Positions 5,733 to 10,423 of a stretch of DNA of 10,423 nucleotides are shown here, one piece after another; the stretch's first letter is position 1; every line of letters starts with the position of its first letter. The notes beneath the pieces were generated by a model that was not told the DNA's origin, did no database searches, and was given only the letters and a program-made list of their open reading frames with translations. Position numbers and translations under genes: made by a program. Origin of the DNA: Gaiellasilicea sp045403015 (lineage in GTDB: Bacteria > Actinomycetota > Thermoleophilia > Gaiellales > Gaiellaceae); NCBI GenBank assembly GCA_045403015.1, contig JAXIPI010000374.1, forward strand, positions 1-10,423, read 5' to 3'.

Positions 5733-6259
5733 GCATCGCCCTTTCCCAGACGGCGCCGTCGTTCAGCCTGCCGGGAGTCGATGGCCGCAGCCACTCGCTC
5801 GACGACTACGACGACGCCCCTGCGCTCGTGCTCGTCCAGTCCTGCAATCACTGCCCCTACGTCCAGGCGTGGGAAGGACGGCTGATCGCGATCCAGCAGG
5901 ACTACGCCGAGCGCGGCGTTCGCATCGTTGCCATCTCGTCGAACGACGTCTCGAGCCACCCCGAAGACTCCTTCGAGCAGATGCAGCTGCGGGCGCAGGA
6001 GCAGGGCTTCAACTTCGACTACCTGTACGACGAGAGCCAAAGCATCGCGCGCGCTCTGGGCTCCGAACGAACGCCAGAGGTATTCGTCTTCGACAGTGCC
6101 CGCAAGCTCGTCTATCACGGGGCGATCGACGACAGCAGGGACGAGACCTCGGTCACGGCCGACTACCTCCGCGACGCACTCGACGCCGTGCTCGCCGGGG
6201 CGGCGCCGGCCGTTGCCGATACTCCCCCGGTCGGTTGCACCGTCAAGTGGCGGAGCTGA
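5729..6259 (+). CDS. Thioredoxin family (AhpC/TSA-like redoxin) protein
   Basis: A 176-residue cytosolic redoxin. It begins with APSFSLPGVDGRSHSL (9-24), the usual peroxiredoxin/TlpA-like lead-in. VQSCNHCPYV follows (36-45) with the CxxC pair C39/C42, then GVRIVAISSND, SFEQM, LYDESQSIARALG, ERTPEVFVFD (cis-Pro of TPE), a short LVYHGAIDD strand and GCTVKW at the C-terminus with C170. These are hallmarks of the widespread 'thioredoxin family protein' with the CNHCPYV motif; the reaction is thiol-disulfide exchange or peroxide reduction, target unknown. GAGGAGG lies 8 nt before the ATG, inside the preceding gene. The 4-nt ATGA overlap with the preceding small thioredoxin-fold gene implies translational coupling and a shared redox task. 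Confidence 0.85.
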   Translation: MSIALSQTAPSFSLPGVDGRSHSLDDYDDAPALVLVQSCNHCPYVQAWEGRLIAIQQDYAERGVRIVAISSNDVSSHPEDSFEQMQLRAQEQGFNFDYLYDESQSIARALGSERTPEVFVFDSARKLVYHGAIDDSRDETSVTADYLRDALDAVLAGAAPAVADTPPVGCTVKWRS

Positions 6260-6303
6260 CGCTCGCCCGCTGACCTGCGCTGCGTTTCGCGAAGATAGGG
6301 GTT

Positions 6304-6855
6304 GTGGATGCGGTCGTGCTCGTCGAGGGGATCAGCGACCAGTGCGCAGTCGAGGCGCTGGCGGAGCGACGTGGCCGGAATCTCGAGGCCGAGGGCATCT
6401 CCGTCGTGCCGATCGGGGGCGCGCAGTCGATCGGAAGGTTCCTGAAGCAGTTCGGGCCCGAAGGGCTTGACGTCAAGCTCGCCGGCCTGTGCGACGTCGG
6501 AGAGGAAGGCGACTTCAAGCGCGGGCTCGAGCGCGCCGGCCTTGGCGCCGATCTCACTCGCGCAGAGATGGAACGGCTGGGCTTCTACGTGTGCGTCGCC
6601 GACCTGGAGGACGAGCTGATCCGCGCTCACGGTGCCGCCTCCGTGGAGGACGTTGTGGACGCTCAGGGCGACCTCGGATCCTTCCGCACCCTCCAGAAGC
6701 AGCCGGAGTGGCGAGGACGCAGCACCGAGGAGCAGCTTCGGCGCTTCATGGGCAGCGGCGGCCGCAGAAAGATTCGGTACGCGCGCTTGCTGGTCGAGGC
6801 GCTCGACCTCACTCGAATGCCGCGGCCGCTCGACCTCGTGCTTGCGCATGTCTGA
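6304..6855 (+). CDS. Stand-alone TOPRIM domain protein (OLD nuclease-type TOPRIM)
   Basis: A 183-residue protein made almost wholly of a TOPRIM domain of the OLD-endonuclease kind, without the ATPase half normally fused to it. VVLVEGISDQCAVEAL (4-19) has the catalytic-type glutamate E8. Next comes the strand ISVVPIGGAQSIGRFL (32-47), then LAGLCDVGEEG (59-69) with D64 and E67/E68 as the likely metal-binding acids. VCVADLEDELIRA (about 97-109) matches the conserved 'DLEDEL' block of this TOPRIM subgroup, and the C-terminal half is helical. The expected activity is metal-dependent nicking or phosphoryl transfer on DNA, but a lone domain may need a partner. The GTG at 6304 has only a poorly spaced AGGGG before it, so the start is likely but not proven. 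Its end overlaps the PAP2 gene by 8 nt. Confidence 0.75.
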   Translation: MDAVVLVEGISDQCAVEALAERRGRNLEAEGISVVPIGGAQSIGRFLKQFGPEGLDVKLAGLCDVGEEGDFKRGLERAGLGADLTRAEMERLGFYVCVADLEDELIRAHGAASVEDVVDAQGDLGSFRTLQKQPEWRGRSTEEQLRRFMGSGGRRKIRYARLLVEALDLTRMPRPLDLVLAHV

Positions 6856-7813
6856 GCTCAGCGCCGCCCGGCGCGTGCAGATCGGGCTTCTCTCGCCTCG
6901 GCTGGTCCGCTGGCTCGCTCCGAGTCTCTACGTCGCGGCACTCAGTGCGTACATGTGGCGAGAGGGCGTACCGGTAGGACGCGAGCGGCTGCTCCTCTGG
7001 ATCGTGCTTGGTCTGCTCGCGCTCTCGACCGCGAATCTCGGGGGTTGGTTCCGCGGCGTAGTCTTCGAGTGGCTGCCGCTGGCGCTCGTGCTCGCGGCTT
7101 ATGACCTGCTGCGCGGGCACGCCGACGGTCTGCTCTTCTCCGCCTGGTACCGGCCGCAGCTCGACGCGGACTCCTTTCTCTTCGGTGGCACCGACCCCAC
7201 CGTGTGGCTCCAGGATCGGCTCTGGCATGGGCCGTCGGATCTGAGCTGGTACGACTACGCCTCCTGGGCCGTCTACGTCAGCTACTTCCTGGCGACGTAC
7301 GTGGTCGCCGGGTTTCTCTGGTTCTTCGCACGAGCGCGCTTTCGGCGGTACGTGGCGTGTGTCGCGCTCCTCGCGGGCACGGCGTTCGCGACGTTCGCGC
7401 TCTTTCCCGCCGCGCCTCCTTGGCTTGCGAGCCGGCACGGCGAGCTCGCCCCGACCACGCGTCTGATCGGCCCGATCTCCGGCCACATCCCGTTCGTGTC
7501 CCTATCGTTCGAGGAGCTGTTCAAGCGCGGCTGGGAGTACTCCAACCCGGTGGCGGCGGTGCCATCGCTGCATGCGGCGTACACCCTGCTGATCACGCTC
7601 TTTCTCTGGCGCGCCGCGGGCAGGGCCCGACCGCTCCTCGCGCTCTACCCGCTGGCGATGGCGTTCGCCCTCGTCTACACGGCCGAGCACTACGTGGTCG
7701 ACATCCTGCTCGGGTGGGCGTACACGCTGGTGGCCATCTGGATCGTGGGCCGCGTCGCGGACAGCGCCCTACTCAGAAAACAGCCACGCCGCACGAGATC
7801 GAGCTCGCCGTAG
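6848..7813 (+). CDS. PAP2/Aur1-like integral membrane phosphatase or phosphotransferase
   Basis: A 321-residue multi-pass membrane protein. Hydrophobic segments occur near 25-35, 48-61, 73-88, a pair near 138-160 and 168-185, and several after 236. PSLHAAYT (239-246) is the second phosphatase motif with H242, and TAEHYVVDILLGW (278-290) gives the third motif with H281 and D285. Together with the YRPQLDADSFLFGGTDP segment (about 102-118) this points to the inositolphosphorylceramide-synthase-like (Aur1/Ipt1) branch of PAP2 proteins rather than a soluble acid phosphatase. In actinobacteria these are thought to act on lipid phosphates or phosphoinositol lipids on the outer face of the membrane; the substrate here is unknown. 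The ATG at 6848 lies inside the 3' end of the TOPRIM gene (8-nt overlap), suggesting coupled translation. A longer open frame to 6632 is only shadow sequence. Confidence 0.85.
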   Translation: MSELSAARRVQIGLLSPRLVRWLAPSLYVAALSAYMWREGVPVGRERLLLWIVLGLLALSTANLGGWFRGVVFEWLPLALVLAAYDLLRGHADGLLFSAWYRPQLDADSFLFGGTDPTVWLQDRLWHGPSDLSWYDYASWAVYVSYFLATYVVAGFLWFFARARFRRYVACVALLAGTAFATFALFPAAPPWLASRHGELAPTTRLIGPISGHIPFVSLSFEELFKRGWEYSNPVAAVPSLHAAYTLLITLFLWRAAGRARPLLALYPLAMAFALVYTAEHYVVDILLGWAYTLVAIWIVGRVADSALLRKQPRRTRSSSP

Positions 7814-7858
7814 CGCAGGACAGGATCGTCGTGGAAGCCGAGCCAATCCCGTCCTGCG
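7814..7858. terminator. Imperfect hairpin directly after the PAP2 gene
   Basis: CGCAGGAC (7814-7821) plus GGAT (7823-7826) pairs with ATCC (7846-7849) plus GTCCTGCG (7851-7858), with one A-C mismatch (7822/7850) and a 19-nt loop. It starts at the base after the stop codon at 7813. In minus-strand RNA the mismatch becomes a U-G wobble. No U-run follows on either side, so a role in ending or stabilising transcripts of the convergent genes is plausible but unproven. Confidence 0.35.
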
Positions 7859-7884
7859 TCGTCGCGGACGCGAGGACTATCGAG

Positions 7885-7909
7885 GCGGCGGGTATCGCCA
7901 TACCGCCGC
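7885..7909 (-). terminator. Hairpin after the DUF7144-like gene
   Basis: GCGGC, a bulged G7890 and GGTAT (7885-7895) pair with ATACC and GCCGC (7900-7909) around a CGCC tetraloop. The stem of 10 bp is GC-rich and begins 12 nt after the stop of the minus-strand gene that ends at 7921. No U-run follows. It is likely a transcript-end hairpin for that gene. Confidence 0.4.
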
Positions 7910-7920
7910 GACCGCAATCC

Positions 7921-8343
7921 TCACACTCCTTGCGTCTGCACCGCACCCGGTCGCGTGAGAGCCCAGATCACCCAGATGTCGAGCGCGATGACGAGCAGCG
8001 ACCACCACGGGTAATACGGGATGAAGAAGAAGTTGCTGACCGCGCTGATCATGGCCAGCAGAACTGCCGTCACGGCGGCCCACGTCTTCCCTGCGAAGAG
8101 AGCGAATCCGGCAACGAACAGGAGGATCCCGATGAGGAGGTGAATCCAACCCCACGCCGTGACGTCGAGGTCGAATGTGTAGTTGCGGGTGACGACGAAG
8201 AACTCGTCGTTGAAGATCGCGGCCAGGCCGGTGAGAGCCTGGAAGCTGCCGACCAGAATCATCACCACACCGGCGAAGGTGATTCCCCCGATCGCCCACC
8301 CGGAGACTGCCGGGGCATCGGACCCAACTTGATATTGCGACAT
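7921..8343 (-). CDS. DUF7144-like four-helix membrane protein
   Basis: A 140-residue integral membrane protein with four predicted helices, about 16-43, 65-84, 88-108 and 113-130. The short charged N-terminus MSQYQVGSDAPAVSG precedes the first helix, and a polar loop (FNDEFFVVTRNYTFDLDVTAW, read as two parts around 44-64) joins helices 1 and 2. The motif WGWIHLLIGILL (64-75) and the end PYYPWWSLLVIALDIWVIWAL (109-129, aromatic-rich) are characteristic of the DUF7144 family of actinobacterial membrane proteins. Function unknown; these are often linked with stress or envelope functions only by guesswork. The ATG at 8343 has GGGAG about 8 nt upstream. It converges with the PAP2 gene and is divergent from the epoxide hydrolases, so it is probably a single-gene transcript. 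Confidence 0.8.
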   Translation of the reverse strand: MSQYQVGSDAPAVSGWAIGGITFAGVVMILVGSFQALTGLAAIFNDEFFVVTRNYTFDLDVTAWGWIHLLIGILLFVAGFALFAGKTWAAVTAVLLAMISAVSNFFFIPYYPWWSLLVIALDIWVIWALTRPGAVQTQGV

Positions 8344-8621
8344 CTCACGCTCCCTTCAGGAAAGACTCGCATCGGTTGACGTCGAACCGAGCGTCGTCGT
8401 CCCCTAGGAGGGTTTGGCGAAACATCGGCTGAGTCGCCGTTGCCTGAGAGCCGCTCCATGTCAGGCGAAACCCGTGTGCCGACCAGGGCTTTCCACGGGT
8501 GCGATGCGACCTCGGCACTGCGAACCTCCTGCCAGTCCAACCGGACGATTCGTGCGATCCAGCATGCCGGCAGCGTCGCCACCAGCTGACGCCGCGCCGA
8601 AGGCGCAGAGAAAGGGACTCT
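8344..8621. other. Non-coding divergent region between the DUF7144-like and epoxide hydrolase genes
   Basis: No protein-like open frame is seen in these 278 bases; the frames that cross it are extensions or shadows of the flanking genes. It should hold the promoters of both divergent transcripts. Visible structure is limited to the dyad at 8372-8390 and a small GCGCC-GAA-GGCGC hairpin at 8594-8606, just ahead of the ribosome binding site AAAGGGA (8611-8617) of the first epoxide hydrolase. No clear -35/-10 pair stands out. Confidence 0.5.
8372..8390. promoter_or_regulatory. Operator-like inverted repeat upstream of the DUF7144-like gene
   Basis: TCGGTT (8372-8377) and AACCGA (8385-8390) are perfect 6-bp inverted arms separated by 7 nt. 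The site lies 28 nt upstream of the minus-strand start, a position where a repressor or a 5' leader hairpin could act. No regulator gene is next to it. Short dyads occur by chance in GC-rich DNA, so confidence is low. Confidence 0.25.
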
Positions 8622-9842
8622 ATGAGCAGCACAGAGGTGACCATCGAGAGCGCGACCGAGATCCGGCCCTTCCGCGTCGAGGTACCGGAAGACGACCTGG
8701 TCGACCTCCGCCGTCGCATCGCGGCCACGAACTGGCCCGAGAAAGAGACGGTCGCAGATCAGTCGCAGGGCGTGCCGCTCGCCATGATCCAGGAGCTCGC
8801 CCGCTATTGGGCGACCGAGTACGACTGGCGCACGTGCGAGGCGGCACTGAACGCCCTGCCGCAATTCGTCACTCAGATCGATGGACTCGACATTCACTTC
8901 ATTCACGTTCGTTCGCAACATGACGACGCGCTGCCGCTCATCGTGAATCACGGCTGGCCGGGCTCGATCGTCGAGCAGTTGAAGATCATCGGTCGACTGA
9001 CCGATCCGACGGCGCACGGCGGCAGCGAAGCGGATGCGTTCGATGTGGTGATTCCGTCGATGCCGGGGTACGGGTTCTCGGGGAAGCCGACGAGCACCGG
9101 TTGGGGCCCCGAGCGCATGGGTCGAGCCTGGGCAGAACTGATGAAGCGCCTCGGCTACAACAGCTTCGTCGCCCAAGGCGGCGACTGGGGTGCGTTCGTC
9201 GTCGACTGGATGGGCGTGCAGAAACTCGAGGGATTGCTCGCCATCCACAGCAGCATGCCGGGTACCGTGCCGGCAGACGTCGACAAGGCCACGCTCGCCG
9301 GCGACCCCGCGCCACCCGACCTCCCAGCTGACGAACGACGCGCCTGGGATCACCTGCTCACAACCTACAAGCAGGTCGACTACGCCAGGATCATGGGGTC
9401 GCGCCCGCAAACCCTGTACGCCATCGCGGATTCACCCGTCGGCCTGGCCGCTTGGCTGCTCGACCACGGCGATGGTGACGGCCAGCCGGCCGGAGGCCTG
9501 GTGTCGGGTCTCAACCGGTCCACGAGCGACACCGGCGAGCTGACCCGCGACGAGATCCTCGACAACTTCACGCTCTACTGGTTGACCAACACGGGAGTCT
9601 CTGCCTCTCGTCTCTACTGGGAATACAAGGGCGGCTTCTTCAACGTGAAGGGCGTCTCCATTCCAGTGGCCGTCACGGTCTTCCCGGGCGAGCAATATCA
9701 AGCCCCGCGCAGCTGGGCAGAGCGGGCCTACCCCAACCTCATTTACTTCAACGAAGTCGACAAGGGCGGCCACTTCGCCGCCTGGGAACAGCCGCAGCTG
9801 CTCTCCGAGGAGATCCGCGCCGCGTTCAAGTCATTGCGATAG
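8622..9842 (+). CDS. Epoxide hydrolase, microsomal-type with N-terminal (EHN) domain, copy 1
   Basis: A 406-residue alpha/beta-fold hydrolase. Residues about 13-120 form the epoxide hydrolase N-terminal domain (IRPFRVEVPEDDL, DLRRRIAATNWPE, LARYWATEYDW, ALPQFVTQIDGLDIHFIHVRS). The oxyanion-hole motif HGWPGS is at 110-115, the nucleophile D188 in QGGDWGA, the acid E357 in FPGEQY and the base H384 in GGHFAAWEQP. The 27-residue spacing between E357 and H384 equals that of E404 and H431 in mammalian microsomal epoxide hydrolase. It should open epoxides to diols in the cytosol through an aspartyl ester intermediate; the natural substrate is unknown. No signal peptide is visible. The ATG at 8622 was chosen because AAAGGGA lies 4 nt upstream and the homologous copy starts at the same point; the open frame reaching back to 8499 lacks such support. 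The second copy follows after 12 bp. Confidence 0.9.
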   Translation: MSSTEVTIESATEIRPFRVEVPEDDLVDLRRRIAATNWPEKETVADQSQGVPLAMIQELARYWATEYDWRTCEAALNALPQFVTQIDGLDIHFIHVRSQHDDALPLIVNHGWPGSIVEQLKIIGRLTDPTAHGGSEADAFDVVIPSMPGYGFSGKPTSTGWGPERMGRAWAELMKRLGYNSFVAQGGDWGAFVVDWMGVQKLEGLLAIHSSMPGTVPADVDKATLAGDPAPPDLPADERRAWDHLLTTYKQVDYARIMGSRPQTLYAIADSPVGLAAWLLDHGDGDGQPAGGLVSGLNRSTSDTGELTRDEILDNFTLYWLTNTGVSASRLYWEYKGGFFNVKGVSIPVAVTVFPGEQYQAPRSWAERAYPNLIYFNEVDKGGHFAAWEQPQLLSEEIRAAFKSLR

Positions 9843-9854
9843 AGGGAGGTCGTC

Positions 9855-10423
9855 ATGAGCACCGTCGAGACCGCAACCGAGATCCGCCAGTTCCATGTCG
9901 AGATTCCAGATGAGCAGATCGACGACTTGCGCCGCCGCATCGAGGCGACGCGCTGGCCGAGCAAGGAGCTCGTCGGCGATCGCTCGCAGGGCGTCCAGCT
10001 GGCGACGCTGCAGAAGCTCGCGCGCTACTGGGCAACCGACTACGACTGGCGCAAGGCCGAGGCGAAGCTCAATGCACTCCCACAGTTCACGACGGAGATC
10101 GACGGGGTCGAGATCCACTTCATCCACGTGAGGTCGCCGCACGAGAACGCGTTGCCGCTGATCATGACGCACGGCTGGCCCGGCTCGGTGATCGAGCTGC
10201 TCGAGACCATCGGCCCGCTGACCGACCCGACCGCGCACGGCGGCGACGCCGAGGACGCGTTCCACCTGGTGCTGCCGTCCCTGCCCGGCTACGGCTTCTC
10301 CAGCGAGCCGACCGAGCTAGGCTGGGACGCCGGCCGCACCGCACGCGCGTGGGCGGAGCTGATGCACCGCCTCGGCTACACCCGCTACGTCGCCCAGGGC
10401 GGCGACGTGGGTGCCCTCGTCAC
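9855..10423 (+). CDS. Epoxide hydrolase with EHN domain, copy 2 (truncated by window end)
   Basis: The ATG at 9855 follows GGGAGG by 5 nt and starts MSTVETATEIRQFHVEIP. The frame is open to the window end (189 residues seen). It aligns over its whole visible length with copy 1, by eye about 60 % or more identical, including LARYWATDYDW, ALPQF, IHFIHVRS, HGWPGS (106-111), LTDPTAHGG, PGYGFS and RAWAELM. The nucleophile D184 is present in AQGGDVGALV, but the tryptophan after it in copy 1 is a valine here. The acid and base of the triad lie beyond the window, so activity cannot be judged. Head-to-tail arrangement with 12 bp between stop and start shows the pair is one transcript that arose by tandem duplication, old enough for broad divergence. 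Confidence 0.85.
   Translation, partial: MSTVETATEIRQFHVEIPDEQIDDLRRRIEATRWPSKELVGDRSQGVQLATLQKLARYWATDYDWRKAEAKLNALPQFTTEIDGVEIHFIHVRSPHENALPLIMTHGWPGSVIELLETIGPLTDPTAHGGDAEDAFHLVLPSLPGYGFSSEPTELGWDAGRTARAWAELMHRLGYTRYVAQGGDVGALV

Noticed and set aside
7204..8379. Plus-strand open frame of 391 codons spanning the PAP2 end and the DUF7144-like gene
   Set aside because: It crosses two convincing genes in the wrong frame or strand and gives charged low-complexity sequence without a fold pattern.
8404..8416. AGGAGGG followed by TTG as a possible gene start upstream of the epoxide hydrolase
   Set aside because: There is practically no spacer, the predicted peptide is low-complexity and it continues as a shadow of the hydrolase gene.
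8262..9410. Minus-strand open frame of 382 codons
   Set aside because: Antisense of the epoxide hydrolase gene; the coding signs (triad motifs, domain order) are all on the plus strand.

Overview
This is a 10.4 kb stretch of very GC-rich, densely coded bacterial DNA with GTG as well as ATG starts, TANNNT-type promoter candidates and actinobacterial-style accessory families (DUF7144-like membrane protein, N-terminal-domain epoxide hydrolases, Aur1-like PAP2 protein, Tat-dependent dienelactone hydrolase). I infer an actinobacterium, possibly of the Thermoleophilia/Solirubrobacterales type; there is no rRNA or other marker to settle this. I saw no tRNA, rRNA, CRISPR array, insertion sequence or phage gene.

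Left part (1-3509): a truncated MFS transporter gene (-) diverges, with only 22 bp between the start codons, from a gene for a BtuF-like cobalamin-binding protein without signal peptide (+). The latter runs tail-to-tail, sharing a CTAG, into a minus-strand pair: a Tat-exported dienelactone hydrolase (2592-3509) followed by a Sec-exported SMP-30/gluconolactonase-type beta-propeller (1354-2517). Both exported enzymes keep their expected active-site residues.

Middle part (3510-6259): a divergent intergenic region with two inverted repeats precedes a DUF1579-like small protein (3627-4112). Next comes a secreted-protein gene broken by an apparent +1 frameshift near 4603 (4147-4954). That gene again shares a CTAG stop with the convergent SRPBCC gene (4951-5358). 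Divergent from the SRPBCC gene is a translationally coupled pair of thioredoxin-fold proteins (5430-5732 and 5729-6259).

Right part (6304-10423): a stand-alone OLD-type TOPRIM protein overlaps by 8 nt a multi-pass PAP2/Aur1-like membrane phosphatase or transferase (6848-7813). A DUF7144-like four-helix membrane protein (7921-8343, minus) converges on it, with hairpins between. Finally two tandem epoxide hydrolase paralogues follow on the plus strand, 12 bp apart; the first is complete (8622-9842) and the second is cut off by the window end.

The window looks mainly like housekeeping and catabolic accessory genes. I did not find a convincing new multi-gene system. The points most worth checking are the structured 3510-3626 leader, the frameshifted secreted protein, the solitary TOPRIM gene coupled to a PAP2 gene, the exported lactone-enzyme pair and the diverged epoxide hydrolase tandem.
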